Positions 33,900 through 45,935 of a DNA stretch of 64,000 nucleotides are shown one piece after another. The DNA is from Prostheceraeus crozeri (Eukaryota > Platyhelminthes > Polycladida > Euryleptidae). The notes beneath the pieces are model-generated. The model was given only the letters and a program-made list of their open reading frames with translations, made no database searches and was not told the origin of the DNA. Numbering within the stretch: position 1 is the first letter of the stretch; the number at the start of each line of letters is the position of its first letter. The stretch spans positions 186,001 to 250,000 of the forward strand of contig CAJQUW010014281.1 in NCBI GenBank assembly GCA_907163375.1, in the 5' to 3' direction. A program made the position numbers and the translations under genes.

Positions 33900-34920
33900 C
33901 CTTTCTCAAAACTAAGAGGTGTTACTATAAGGGAGGTGTTCCTATCTTCAAGGTAAATTCGGTTTTTGTAACATAGGTGGTGGCTTCAGATCCCTGAAGT
34001 CAACATATCGGATGTTGTGGCATTAGAGTGACTGCACCGATTCCTGTAAAAGCTCAGCCAACATCAAGATGACAGTCCAGCGGCCGTTATACCAGCATGT
34101 TGTTTGGCATTGTCGCTGCTGCTTCACTAATGCGATATCGCACGTCAGTCAGTTCTTGGAAATGGAAACATGAAACCTAAACCTTATTTATCCTTCACAT
34201 TGCCCAAAAGAAAAAAAATCTCAAACCGGCTTGTTACTGTAAAGTGGCCATTTAAAAGTTAAATCTGCAGGAGACTGATTATCGCTGAGGGAGCTTTTTA
34301 AATTTTATAAATGGTCGGACTTTATCATGCCAGTGCGTTGCTGCAGCATCCTGTTGAAAGAGTCATTCAATTAGCCTGTAGCCAAAGGAGAAGTCAACTT
34401 TGCAGCATTCAGAACACACATCTTCAGTGATTCTCCTTGAAACTCCACTACCTGATGTGGATGTTCCAAAATTTCACATCCTGATTTTATGACGACTCAC
34501 TTTTCCGTTGATGCAAAGTGCGACCTCGTCACTGGACATGACACGTGAAAGAAAATCTTCCCCTGCTTCCTTTTGAAAAACAAATTTTTAGAGCTCAAAA
34601 CGCTTTTCTATGTATAGCCCTTTTGTTTATAGCCTGCCGCAGTTGAATCTGACAAGTTCGGCATAAGCTAGACTATCATCTGTTTGCCGAGGTGCGCCTC
34701 CGGGGAGGTCATAAAGAACAATTGTAAATTTCGAAAAGAAAATTGTCCAAAAACTGATGCTTTTGAAAAATGTGCTGTGCCTCAAAGTGAAGAACAACAT
34801 AGCCGTCGTTACATGATGCATAAAACTCGTTAAGTGTTGTAGAGCTGATTTCTAAAATCTGAGCTAACTCAATGGATAGATATAGTCTAATGAGATCGGA
34901 TGAATCATTTTGAAACACCC
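33900..34920 (-). pseudogene. Mariner-like transposase relic (left-arm copy)
   Basis: The inverse of the right-arm relic at 55568-56480. This copy carries additional frame breaks (34709-34918 holds the N-terminal piece). Confidence 0.6.
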
Positions 34921-35431
34921 TGCTTCGAATTATAATGTAAAATTTTTTCTGAGCAGAAGATTGCCATTTTCTGTTTAAGTGCGTTCAGAAATCTGTAGAA
35001 CGATGTATTGGATATTCAAAACAGGTTTCTCCTTCAGAGTAGCACGGCATCAGTATTTGTTTGTCAGACAGCAGTTGTTCGTTTGGTCTATCAGTATTTT
35101 TGATCGAGTGGTGATCCTCCAAGATGACATGCGGTTTAACAATTTCTAAGAAACTCCTTTTAAGTAAATATTGAAGTTACAAGAAGCCCGGAAGCCCTCA
35201 AAACTTTTCCAACTGTCATGCGCGCTGATTTCGAGGAACATCTAAACCCATTCCATGTCAGGTGAAATTTTACATGAAAACTCGGTGGATATAACTGATG
35301 CAAGCGTTGTACGGCCGGGTGGAATTCCGATTTTCCGAAAAATTAATTCATCTTTTATGTACTCGATCTCTTCTCCAAAAATCACAAGTGTTCAAGATAC
35401 ATGCAGATGTACATGCTTCAGTGGTCACTAG

Positions 35432-37833
35432 TAGTAGTATGTGTTTATTCATTTGAAATGGAAATCATGCATTGCAGATACACAGATGAAAAATACAGAA
35501 CTTGTACAGTATACAGAAGACATGCACAGTAGCTGTAGGAAATACATTAGTTAGCATATTTCTGCTAGGTTATGCAAAATAGAGCATCTGGGAATAAATG
35601 ACAATTGGCGTTGTTGGGTTCTTGAAAAGGGGACAGAGACAGCGAGGGAATGTCGGGATCTTGAAAGTTTGGGGGGCATGATTTTATGCAATAAATGTTT
35701 TGGTTCTAACATTTTTCTGAAAACTGTTAGGGCAGATATTTCCCTTCTTAGGGATAGGGGGGTAAAGCTATCACAACTGCACTTTGGTCCGCAAATAATT
35801 TTGTGAGAACGTCGCCGAACCTTCTCCAATTTTTCAACATTAAGCTGGTTCAGTCCAACGAGGAGGGCAGCATTGTATTCCAGCGTTGAAAGGACAGTAG
35901 CAACATAAATCTGAATGAGTTGGGACACAGAAAGGCATTGTTTTAATCGCTTTATGACATAAAGACGCTGGTTGGCACGTTTGCATAAATTGTCTACAAA
36001 AGTATTCCAAGATAGATTTGAGTCATAAATGACTCCAAGAATCTTTATACTATTTACAAAATGAATATCACGAGGCACTAAAGAATTCTGACTTTTAGCG
36101 ATAAACATGCATTGGGTTTTTTCACAATTTAGTAATAGTCCATGTGAGTTACACCAGTCTTTTAAATGATTGATTTCGTCTCGAATTTGGAGTTCGATAT
36201 CAATTGAACGGAAGGCAGGTAGAACAATCACAATGTCGTCAGCATATTTAGAAGTCAAGGCATGTGGGTGTAGAGCTTTGAATGATCTCATATGGGTGCA
36301 GAAAAGAAAGGGAGAAAGTTTTCCTCCTTGCGGAATACCTGAAGTAACTGGGGTGGTAGAGCTCGTACAGTGTCCTAGCTTCACATATTGATGACGGTTC
36401 ACGAGAAGATCACTGCACCATAAAATAAAATCCTTGGGAAGATCAGCCTCGATTAAGGAGCTGATAAGACTTCCATGATTAAGACGGTCAAATGCTTTGG
36501 ACATGTCGAATGAAAGTAAAGCGACACCTGTACAATACAACTCGTCCAATGATAATGTTGTGAAGTCGTGAATGCGGATGTTTGCGTGAAGCGTTGAGTA
36601 GGACGGTCTAAAACCAAATTGGTCGGTACCGTATGCGTCAATGAGAGATGGCTTGATCGAATCAATTACATATTGTTCGAGGACTTTTGAGAATGCAGGT
36701 AAGACCGATATAGGCCGGAAGTCATTATGTTTCTTTTTGGGGATTGGATTTACTCTAGCAATTTTCCAGGCATCGGGCACTGACTTGGATTCGAAGGATA
36801 GGGCGATAAGATGGGTGAGCGGAGCAGCTAAGACATCGCAGGCAGCTTTTACTAGGAATGGCGGGATGTCATCACTACCGGAGGACTGGTTTGCTTTCAA
36901 TTTTTGGAGTAAGGCATAGGTTCTTTCAACAGAGATATCAGTTTTCCATTCCTTTGCTTCAGCCTTTTCAACTCCTCGCAAAATATCAGGCCAGTTAGGA
37001 GGAGGGGAGAAGTTCGATGCAAAACTAGCATTGATAGTCTCTGCTGCATCATTTGAAATTGAGAGACTATTTGATTTGATATTATTCGTTGCACTGAGTA
37101 CTTTCCATAATCCATTTGGTTTACCGTTTAGGCTTTCAATCCATTTCCTTTTTGCGCACTTCATTTCGCTTGTGACTTTCTCTTTATAGTGATAATACAA
37201 ATCAAAATTGCCTTTCCTGTAGGCATCATAGCGGAGGTTTATCATCATTTTCAATCTAGGTGTGATCCATGGTTTCTCTCGACCGGACATTCTTACAGTT
37301 TGTTGAGGGATGTTTTCCATAGTATTGTGCAAAATGCTGTAAAAAATATTACATTTTTCTTTGAAGGGAACATCCATTCCATAGAATCTTTGCCAAGGAA
37401 AGGCATCTAATGAATGACAAAATTTGGCAACATGACTATCACGAAAATCATAGACTTTAGCAAAATAAAACTTTTCCTTAGCTTTCTGCATGACATTATT
37501 GCAAGGTCTCAACGTAACAGTACCGTGATCAGAACCTCCAATTGGGGGTCCTACTTTGATAGGGGAGTTGAGACATACAGGACATGCTTTACAATAGTAG
37601 GATGAAAGGACAGAGTCAGACAGAAGGATTTTATCAAGAATATTACCTTTCCGTGTAGGACAGTTGACTACTTGCTTAAGATTCAAACTTCCCTCAATAC
37701 AGTTTGTAGGGAACCTATTTAGGTCTCCAACAATCATGAGTTCAAAAGATGACAATGAATCGCAAACATAGATGATATAATCATTCACTTGCTGATAATT
37801 GGAGCTATTCAAATTCGGAGGAATGTATACTAC
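35432..37833 (-). mobile_element. LINE-B, 5'-truncated CR1/L2-like retrotransposon in the left arm
   Basis: The right arm has an empty site (around 55034-55037): sequence that is contiguous there is split here between the CTAG ending at 35431 and TGATGACAATAATG at 37834. The 3' end on the minus strand terminates in repeated CTA triplets (35432-35440), as many CR1/L2 elements do. The 5' end is cut within the endonuclease domain. Length is 2402 bp. Confidence 0.85.
35551..37833 (-). CDS. LINE-B ORF2: partial endonuclease plus complete reverse transcriptase
   Basis: An open frame of about 760 codons with no stop. It enters in the middle of the endonuclease (YIPPNLN; MIVGDLNRF with GDLN near residues 39-42; GGSDHG near 103-107) and continues through KPWITP and a complete reverse transcriptase: RPISVLPAFSKVLEQ, QFGFRPS, LSFDMSKAFDRL (motif A, near 443-454), SGIPQGGKLSPFLF (501-514) and KYADDIVIV (532-540). 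The C-terminal region ends HNLAEIC and a stop. The first residues come from flanking DNA, so there is no genuine start. It is closely related to LINE-A (shared KPWITP, GLWK, RPIS and QFGFRP blocks). 5' truncation means it is probably not autonomous. Confidence 0.9.
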   Translation of the reverse strand, partial: VVYIPPNLNSSNYQQVNDYIIYVCDSLSSFELMIVGDLNRFPTNCIEGSLNLKQVVNCPTRKGNILDKILLSDSVLSSYYCKACPVCLNSPIKVGPPIGGSDHGTVTLRPCNNVMQKAKEKFYFAKVYDFRDSHVAKFCHSLDAFPWQRFYGMDVPFKEKCNIFYSILHNTMENIPQQTVRMSGREKPWITPRLKMMINLRYDAYRKGNFDLYYHYKEKVTSEMKCAKRKWIESLNGKPNGLWKVLSATNNIKSNSLSISNDAAETINASFASNFSPPPNWPDILRGVEKAEAKEWKTDISVERTYALLQKLKANQSSGSDDIPPFLVKAACDVLAAPLTHLIALSFESKSVPDAWKIARVNPIPKKKHNDFRPISVLPAFSKVLEQYVIDSIKPSLIDAYGTDQFGFRPSYSTLHANIRIHDFTTLSLDELYCTGVALLSFDMSKAFDRLNHGSLISSLIEADLPKDFILWCSDLLVNRHQYVKLGHCTSSTTPVTSGIPQGGKLSPFLFCTHMRSFKALHPHALTSKYADDIVIVLPAFRSIDIELQIRDEINHLKDWCNSHGLLLNCEKTQCMFIAKSQNSLVPRDIHFVNSIKILGVIYDSNLSWNTFVDNLCKRANQRLYVIKRLKQCLSVSQLIQIYVATVLSTLEYNAALLVGLNQLNVEKLEKVRRRSHKIICGPKCSCDSFTPLSLRREISALTVFRKMLEPKHLLHKIMPPKLSRSRHSLAVSVPFSRTQQRQLSFIPRCSILHNLAEIC

Positions 37834-38459
37834 TGATGACAATAATGTTTTTATTCAAATTTTAGAACAAAACCTTACAGACATTCTTCTGAGTTTCTAG
37901 TTCTGACTGTTGGATAGCAATCGAAAGCTTTTTTACGATAGACACATAAGAATGATGTCAACGTCATAGAGAACTCCTGACTCTTTCCTACTCTAAATTG
38001 AAAAATGACTAGTCAGGGCTCTTTCATGCATTCTTTTGATGCTCGTTAAAACGTGTCGACCGATCACAAATGACTTATAAACGTCATAATTCTTCATCCC
38101 ATACGCACGCATATGTTATGTGCAATATGCGAGTCATAGAATAATTAAACAAATTAGCCAAAACCAGAAGAGAGTGATGCACAGGAAAAGTGTGGAAGAG
38201 ATACAGTAGATAGATGCAGAGGAACAATTTCAAGGAATTAATGGTCTTAGCCAAGGACATCAACCTCGTCAAACGGTGGCAAGAGATGAAGTGGTAAATC
38301 TTCTAATTGACAGACGGCCGTCATCAGAAGATGTAGAGAATTCTTTGAAGAATGTAGAGTAAATTCCGTTTTCAAATAGTGATCTATGTAGATAAAGAAG
38401 TCCACACAGATGTGGCAAACGAAGTGACTAATCCAACTATGACAGAGATCAATGAAGTT

Positions 38460-38790
38460 ATAGAAAGAATGAAGAAAATGAAGGCTCCTGGTCCCGATGA
38501 CGTGCCGGCTGATTTGTGATAGGTCACAGACGGAAGTGCTCAGATTGGGCAATCTTGTAAAAGTATCGTCCAAAAAATGTGGAGTGAGGAGATCTTGGTA
38601 GATGACTGGAGTACTGAGGTACTGGCTCCCATTCACAAGAGTGATGGAAGAGAAGACTTTAATAATTACAGAATGCTCATCACTGCTCTCAGTGGGATAC
38701 AAGATCTTCGCGGAGGTACCTGAAAGGAGTCATAGACCTTTTTATCGCTGAATAATCGGCTCATACCAGGCTGGCTTTGTGCCATCATAG
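38460..38790 (+). pseudogene. Reverse-transcriptase fragment (left-arm copy)
   Basis: Plus-strand frames read MKAPGPDDVPAD (38472-38507), EEILVDDWSTEVLAPIHKSDGREDFNNY, a YKIFAEVPER segment and QAGFVPS. This is the WxxxxxxPIxKxxDxxDxxNYRGI...GF block preceding RT motif A. It has stops and shifts. A later piece of the same lineage with AYVHDVDLMAESL is at about 40645-40690. Confidence 0.7.
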
Positions 38791-38814
38791 TAAGAGTTTG
38801 GGCTGATCATGACA

Positions 38815-40268
38815 AACGGACCACTCAATCGATTCTCACGCCTTCCAATCGTGTCATACAACAGCATGCCATATATTCTTGGAGAGCCTACGTTCTCAGT
38901 CTTCAAATGAAATATGATAAACTTGAATCCGTTAATGTATTTGCTGAATAGTGCTCAAAATGTGAAAATCGCTCAATTTACACATCGCCATTTTTCAATA
39001 AGAAAGCATGTGAGCATGATAATGAATGAAGTACGGGGAGAACGAGTATTTTCTGGGCTCTCTTAATGTGCTGATCATCAAAATCGGTGAGGTAATAAAA
39101 AATTAATAAGATAGTGAAGTTATCACAAAGTCATGACTCTTTCGACTGAAAATGTCATATTGTCACTTTTCTATGAAAATGATCATGCTTGATATCTTCA
39201 GAATCCTTGCGATGTGGGGAGTACGAACATGTAAGTTTTATTCAAATTAGTTCAATAGTTCTTTTTCAAACTTCTTTAACATTTTTTGTCATTGCCGCTA
39301 AAGTACACAAACATGAAAGGTAAGCAATCTGCGATTAGCATGACAGAACAAAGAAATGTCTTCATTATTTATTTTGTTTTGACCCGTAGTTCACCTTACA
39401 TGGTGCTTGTGTACTTTAGCGGTAATAACAAAAAAAGTTGAATAAGTTTGAAAAGGAAGCAAGATTGTGCTGTTCCACGCGTACCCGGAGTGTATAATGA
39501 GAAAACCAATGGTACCTGTGGAAGTTTTTCTCTGGTTTTCTCTTTGAAAAGGAACTATTGAACTAATTTGAATAAAACTTGCATATTCGTGCTCCCCACA
39601 TCGAAGGGAATCTGATGATACCAACATGAATATTTTTGATGAAAAAATGAGATCATAACATTTTCAGCAGAAGAGTCATGATAACTTTTTTGATGACAGT
39701 TTTGTGATAACTTCACGATCTCATTAATTTTTCATTGCCACCAATTTTGATGACCAGTATATGAAAAGAGAGCTCAGAAAATGATCGTTCCGCAATTACT
39801 ACACTGCCCAACACACAGTGTGTCAGACAGGCAGGAGTTCTCGAGTAAGTTGTCAATTTTTTCTCACTCTACTTATATTTACACAGTCCTTTTTTTCATT
39901 ACCTACCATTTGAATATTATCAACATTTACATTTGTGTTTTATTCTTATTTTTCACATTGGTTTTACTAACTGACTAGTTCGATTTGAGATTTAATTCAT
40001 TATTAATTGTGTTTCGCCTAAGGTTCGCCCTTGCTAATTTGATTCCATGCTTGATTCATTACATACTAACATGTTTTCTTATTGAAAAATTGCGATTTGT
40101 AAATTGAGTGGCTTTCACATTTTGAGCACTCCAGCAAATACTTTAACAGCCCATTTGAAGGCTGAGATACATACAAGCTATCCAATAATGTATGACATGT
40201 TGTTGCATGACACGATTGGAAGGCATGAGAATCGATTGGGTTTCAACACAACTTGGGTGGTCCGTTTT
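38815..40268. repeat. Palindrome inside the left arm
   Basis: 38815-39013 is repeated inverted at 40066-40268 (ATTCTCACGCCTTCCAATCG versus its complement, then TGAAAATCGCTCAATTT-type sequence). 39040-39330 is repeated inverted at 39400-39790 (TTTATTCAAATTAGTTCAAT and TACTTTAGCGG blocks). Arms are imperfect. The right arm has the corresponding structure at about 49655-51075. Confidence 0.75.
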
Positions 40269-40529
40269 TTATGATCAGCTCTGTGACTGTAAAAGGGAAA
40301 TCCAACGTCGATCAGCTGTTTATTGTTAGGCAAATTCTGTAGAAATACTTGGAATGCAATTTGGACAGATGACATCTAATCGTCGATTTCAAGAAACCAT
40401 ACAATAGTATACACAGACCAACCTTATGGAGCGTAACAAGTAATTCGGAGAAGTTTGTCTGCTACGAAGCAAGCAACTGTTGTGTGAGAGTTGGAGGCCA
40501 CGTCACAGACGCTTTTTTTGTTCTCCTCC

Positions 40530-40800
40530 CGACTTGAAGCAATATTGCCCTCCGGCTCCAATATTGATCAATTTCGGCTGAAGTTGGGTGATGAGACAAG
40601 TGAGAACTTCGGGTGGATTGAATCTAGAAAACCTGAATTGTGACCGGTGGGCATATGTGCATGATGTCGATTTAATGGCCGAGAGCCTGGTAGTGCTGGA
40701 TAGAAAGTAGCCGGATACGGTGAGGCAAAAACTTTGCCAAATAAGTGGCCGGGACGACTGGATGGTTGTGGCGCAGAATCGAGTCAAAGGGAACTGCAAT
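40530..40800 (+). pseudogene. Reverse-transcriptase fragment with degenerate YADD box (left-arm copy)
   Basis: The plus-strand frame reads WVMRQVRTSGGLNLENLNCDRWAYVHDVDLMAESL. The right-arm copy (49471-49253, minus) has LAYVDDVDLMAESLVVLDRK, equivalent to the LAYADD(I/V)DL(I/M) motif C of many LINE reverse transcriptases. Flanking sequence is out of frame. Confidence 0.65.
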
Positions 40801-41502
40801 TGCAAATGCTCTGCATGGCCTGAGACCTCCGGATGGATAATATATTTCCAGAAAGCGACAACTCAAAGACGTGTTTAATTTGATTTAGAGTAAATAATTC
40901 TAAAATAAATACAAAGTAGATATAAGCAAGGAAATGAAAACTAACTTATTTTAAGCACTTTCGACAACTCTAGTCTAGTTTGAGCACTCCAACAACATTA
41001 AATACGACTGGATAATAAGATAACGTCATTAAGCAAAGGATGCTAAATAGTCTTGCTTCAAAAGCTAAAAACATTCAATTCATATAGGGGGCCAGCTATG
41101 AAAGGAGATTAAGTGAAAATTCTGACATCGGGACATGCACAACTGGAAATTAGCATAGATAAGGTAAATGAGTTGATTTTTGTTTTCTTTTATTCAATTC
41201 AATAGAAGGAATGTCTGTTTTAAATTCATAAAGAAAGTACTCGTGTGGTGTGTCAAGTACTTCTTGATTGATTCAAAATGAAATGACTGAAGTATCAAAG
41301 ATTACATACATACACCTGACTTTCACTACCAGCATTTCAGATTTGCATTAAGCAAGTTAGTGAGGTTTCGACGGGCATTCATTAAATACGGCTCGCATCA
41401 CCTTAAACACACTCGCCTAAGTTAGTGCGCCTGCAATAATCAAAATTTGACGCTTTTTGCAAACACATTGAAAATATAATAATAGAAGAACTCAAAATAA
41501 TA

Positions 41503-41640
41503 ATATTGAGTTGCATTTTCAGTTGAAAAATGGAAACAGACCTAAATAGCTGCCATTTCGTTCAATTTCAGGAATTATCAGAAGGCGTAATTTACATCTC
41601 AGGTCTGTTTCCATTTTTCAACTGAGGATGCAATTCAATA
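41503..41640. repeat. Short hairpin with 40-bp arms (copy at 48373-48512)
   Basis: AGTTGAAAAATGGAAACAGA on the left and its complement on the right, bounded by TATTGAGTTGCA/TGCAATTCAATA. Probably a small MITE that was duplicated with the arms. Confidence 0.75.
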
Positions 41641-42538
41641 TTTAATTATTCTATTTATACCAGCATTTCAGTCTACGAATTTATAGCAATCTCCTTTTCA
41701 TAATTTGCATTTTGCAATTAAAGAACTCACAGTCTTACAGACAACCCAAATGAAGATAATGACTGGAACAGTCCTATAATATTAGATTAATTGATATTTT
41801 TGGGTAGGCTATATTGGAATGTCAATTAAATCTAATTAAATGATATGTGAGCGAAGTGTTCGACTACTCATCGCTTCATCGGTTTCTCTGTTCTTGTTCA
41901 ATTGTGCATATGTACTAGTATGGACCTAACATGAAACTATGCTGTAGAGCCACATTGATCCATGCAAATACTTACTACACCTTTCATATTTTTCAGGAGC
42001 CTATTCACGTTGGTGGATCGTCCAACTTCCCGAAATCTTCGGTATCGATTGATGGAATGGATATTCGCACGAATGGTGCCGCCCAAGACCACAGAAATTT
42101 TTGTGATGGCTTTTCTAGCTTTCAATTTAAGTCACGGACCTTCGCAGGAAGAAACTTTGGAGTGCCTCGAGTGCTCTCTGAACATCAGAATGAATTTCAG
42201 TAAGAAATGCTCCGAGCATTATATGAGAACTCTGAACTTTATTTGACCCTCAATCAGGCGCATTAATGGAAAATTTTCTTATTTGTTTATTGTTGCAAAT
42301 AAGTATGACATCAAGCTGATTTATAGCCGAATTAGTAATCTATGAGCAACTTTTAAGATTCTGACATATAATCTGATTTTGGATGAGGGCCTAAAAAATG
42401 AATAATGTTTTCTACCCGTAGTATAAGAGCATGCAGAAATACTTGAAATTGCTTGAAATGCGCAACAATGACACAATGTAGGCCTGTAACTTCTATCTTT
42501 CAAAGTAATTGTTGATTTATTGACTTTGACAACATGTA

Positions 42539-43771
42539 CAGGGTGACCAGTTAAGGACGCCAGATTGAATTCAATAGCCATATCCACGACACTGAAGATA
42601 TGTTATTAATTAAATGCCTGGAATATTTACAAAGGTAGGTAACTTCATTTTCCATCGTCAATTTGCTATGAATTTGATGCAGAAGTTGCATTGGGTGAGT
42701 TCCACTCATAATGGTAATAGAACACCTGGCACAGTCACACCACTTGCCATTTGTATTATTGGATAGAAAATCCCAGGGCATCTTTATGCCATCGGTCACA
42801 GCAGTTGCCCCCCTAGTACAATTACCCTTACAAAGTTCAAGTTGCACAACAGTTTGAAACCTGCGACCATACAGTTCGCCGAGATTGTGCCAATTTTGCG
42901 CTTAAGAATCAGCAAATGAATCCAATGTTTACGAGGAGAACAATCTTTTTCGACGAGACCTATTTTCATCTCGACGATTGCGTAAAGAAACAAAATTTTT
43001 GAATATGGGCCACAAATGATCCTCAAGTGAGGATCGATTACCCTACATGAGAAGCCATTGCAACCCGACCAATGCGCGGTATGGTGTGGTGGAGTGATTA
43101 GACCATATTTTTGAAAATGTAAATGGAGTTGTAAAGGTAAATGGCAATTGTCATTCAAGGATGATAAATGAGTTTCTCTGCCTCAACTCGAAACCTTATA
43201 TGAACAAGACTTATGGTTACAACTAGATGGTGCAACTAAACATACTGCACGAGAAACCACACAGTTCATCAGAAAATAATTTCCTGATCGCCTTTTCTCC
43301 AGCAATGGTTATCATCGATGGATGGCCACCAGGATCATGTGTCTTGTCCCCATATGATTTCCATGATGATTTCTATCTGGCTATGTGAAATCGCGGGCAT
43401 ATAAAAAAACCAACAGGATTGCTCAATTAAAGCACGAGATCCGAGGTGTAATTGGTGGAATCACGTCAAACTTGTGTGAAAGAGTGATTGAATATTTCCT
43501 TCTTAGAATAATGACTGCAGAGGTGGTCATCTAAAGGATGGTGTTTTTCATAAGTGAATATGCAGACTGTGGATGAAAAATTGTCTTGTGAATGCAATAT
43601 CAAACATATTTAATCCTTTTTTCGTATTTCAATTAATTTCCTTGTAAACCGACAATGCAAAATGAAGTTGCATACCTATGTAGATATTCTAGGCTACAAA
43701 TCAATAACATATCAGTAGCATTGTGGATATGTCTATTGAATTAAATCCAGTGTCCTTAACTGGACACCCTG
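42539..43771 (+). mobile_element. Mariner-like transposon relic in the palindrome spacer
   Basis: Ends are CAGGGTGACCAGTTAAGGAC and the inverse of CAGGGTGTCCAGTTAAGGAC, with TA on both sides (42537-42538, 43772-43773). Length is 1233 bp, right for a mariner. Confidence 0.85.
42850..43560 (+). pseudogene. Mariner-like transposase, degraded
   Basis: Shifting plus-strand frames read FFDETYFHLDD, then a region ending in VNGNC with INEFLC, LDGATKHTARETTQFIRK (equivalent to the family's QQDGAxxHTA box), WPP/SC/LSPYDF, KPT, and LCERVIE-like sequence. These are the conserved blocks of a mariner-type DDE/D transposase, broken by frameshifts. Confidence 0.7.
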
Positions 43772-43773
43772 TA

Positions 43774-45192
43774 TTTGCTCATTGAAATTAGTTTTCTAGA
43801 ATTTGAATGGTTTTGCTCATTTGATTTTGCTATTTAATCATCACAAGTGCTTGTTTGGTCATTCAATCTAGTTTAATTTTCTTGATTTCAAAAAAATACT
43901 TGTGCATTTTTTAACACCATGATTTTCATTTTTAAATCTTGTGTCATCATATGTTTACTTGAGCAGATATACCGTTTTGCTTGCACTTGCCAAAGTATAT
44001 GAAAAAACAAATAGGGAGAGACAAACATTTCATTACTCTCAAAAATGTGAAATGCGCTGTTGATGTGGACAATTTTGTGTCATTAGTAGTGCGCATGAGT
44101 AGTCCTACTAATGAAATTGACGACCGTGAACCGCTTCCTATAAGTCTCCTATAAGGCCCGTGTGAAAGATCTCATTGAGTTAAATTGCTCCAATGTCACG
44201 CTTGGATTATCTATGTCACCGAAATCAAAAATTCTTTGTGCAACCTAAGGGAAGATTTCGATCTGTTTTAAAAAATACATATAGTACGAATTAATAAAAT
44301 AGTTATGAGTTTGATAGAATTTCTGTGATCTCAATTGTCTTATTATTAAGTGAGATTTCGTAATGTGTAGATATAGAACAATTGCATTATCGCATTGCAA
44401 AATTATGACGCAATCTTCGCTTGGGTAGTTAAAGTAATTTCTGATGCATCCGCTCTCATGTCAAAGGTAATCCAAGTATATGGCGTTGAAGCAGTATAGT
44501 CTCAGTGTGCTATCTCTTTTGAGAGCTGAGAGTTGACTTTTTGGGGTTTGCAATGCTGCAAATTTTGAATTTCCGTAATTTGCATCAAGCATCTAGAATG
44601 GATTTTTCCGATGCCCTCTCAGGGCAATCTTTTCACATGTGTTGAGAAGTGATTGAATTTGACTATAACAATGTACAGCATGAAGTTCACTATCGTAAGC
44701 TTCAGTGGTACTCATGCGATCCACTGATGTCGCTAAAATAGTTCCATGTCAACATCTTATACTGTACATGCATGAATATGGTAAAACTCTGACTGTAAGT
44801 TCTATTTCACTTTTCTGATAAGTACTAAACGGCTATTTCTTTTCAAACATGCATGCGTTGTTGCAGAAAATTCTTCAATACTTATGAGTCCACAGCTTAG
44901 CGAGAAACATGAATTCAACATAATCGCCATGGTCTGTGGGCTTATATAAGCGGGCATGTGTTACTTCAAAATTTAGAAAATTAAATCAGATAAAGCGACC
45001 AAACGACCTAAATCTAATGACTGTTCTAGAGTAAGTGTCGTGGCAGTTCAGAAACTTTATTCAAATCATACTATATGGATTGTCTAAAATGCTCTATGTA
45101 TTTAAGCAATCTAGCAAACAACAGTGGCTAAGTAATTAAATTAAATGAGCGGAAACTTAAATCAATGACTAAACAACTTATTTTAGATTACA
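43774..45192. other. Spacer of the giant palindrome, first part; no gene recognised
   Basis: AT-rich DNA with no protein-like ORF. Confidence 0.4.
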
Positions 45193-45935
45193 AGAGGTGC
45201 TACTCCGGCAGACACAGTGAGCTTCTGCAGGGAGTCAGGCCAAAAGTGAGATTTTCACAGAATTACGTTTATCCTATGCCTACTACAAATTTACAGGCCT
45301 GCTGTGTTCTGCCTGGTTTCTCTTCTTGTCAGGCAGGATCAAAGAAATACACATGTTAATCCAATGGGACGCAGATTGACGTTTTTGGCAAAAATGAAAC
45401 TTTTTATGTTTTCCTATGCTGAGTGAAAGTACTAAGTCTAAAGCCATGATTTTTGACATGGAATTTCCTCAGGTCATTTCCTATCATGTTCAGGTACTTC
45501 CGTCTATGAGGCTAAATACATGTTGAATTGGCAGGCTTCTTATGTCGACAAGCACAAGCTTTTTTGCCAATTTGATGCGTATTTGACCACATTCTTGTAT
45601 ACATCGCCGATAAGAAGCATGATAATAACACACAAACATGATAGGAATTGACCTGAAGACATTCCATGTCAAAAATTATTACTCTAGACTTTTCACTCAG
45701 TAGTAGAAAACATAGAGAGTTTTATTTCAGCAAAAAACTCCAATCTGCATCCCATTGGATTAAAATGTGCCTTTCCTTGATCGTGTCTGACAAGAAGAGG
45801 AACCATGCAGAACTCGATAGACGTGCAGATTCGTAGTAGGCACAGGATATACGCATTCTGTGAAAGTTTCAGTTTCGGCCTCTTTCCCTGGAGAAAATCA
45901 TTGTGGCTGCCGGACTGTGTAGTGTAGCTAAATGT
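45193..45935. repeat. Older inverted repeat, arms about 310 bp
   Basis: 45193-45500 matches the reverse complement of 45620-45935 at roughly three bases in four by eye (shared blocks CTTCTTGTCAG, TTAATCCAATGGGA, TTTTTGACATGGAAT, TCCTATCATGTT). It sits in the palindrome spacer and is more diverged than the big arms, so it is probably older or unconnected. Confidence 0.7.

Larger units (their letters stand above)
32924..42480 (+). repeat. Giant inverted duplication, left arm
   Basis: The reverse complement of this arm is found at 47533-57522 in the same order. The match is interrupted by a LINE in this arm (35432-37833) and a piggyBac in the other (51432-54413). Subtracting these, each arm is about 7.0-7.2 kb. 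Paired landmarks: Tigger fragment 33137-33490 with 56963-57316; mariner-like fragment 34709-34918 with 55568 onward; reverse-transcriptase fragment near 38590-38700 with 51250-51380; hairpin 41503-41640 with 48373-48512; inner ends ACACAATGTA (42480) and TACATTGT (47533). The outer limit is at TTAA 32924-32927. Confidence 0.9.

Noticed and set aside
36170-36919. Plus-strand ORFs of 70-90 codons
   Set aside because: Shadows of the LINE-B reverse transcriptase on the other strand.
41931-42246. Small ORFs duplicated at 47810-48083
   Set aside because: Conserved only because the whole arm is duplicated; frames overlap on both strands and no start or family is evident.
42551-43158. Minus-strand ORFs of 98 and 120 codons
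   Set aside because: Shadows of a decayed mariner transposase that reads on the plus strand.
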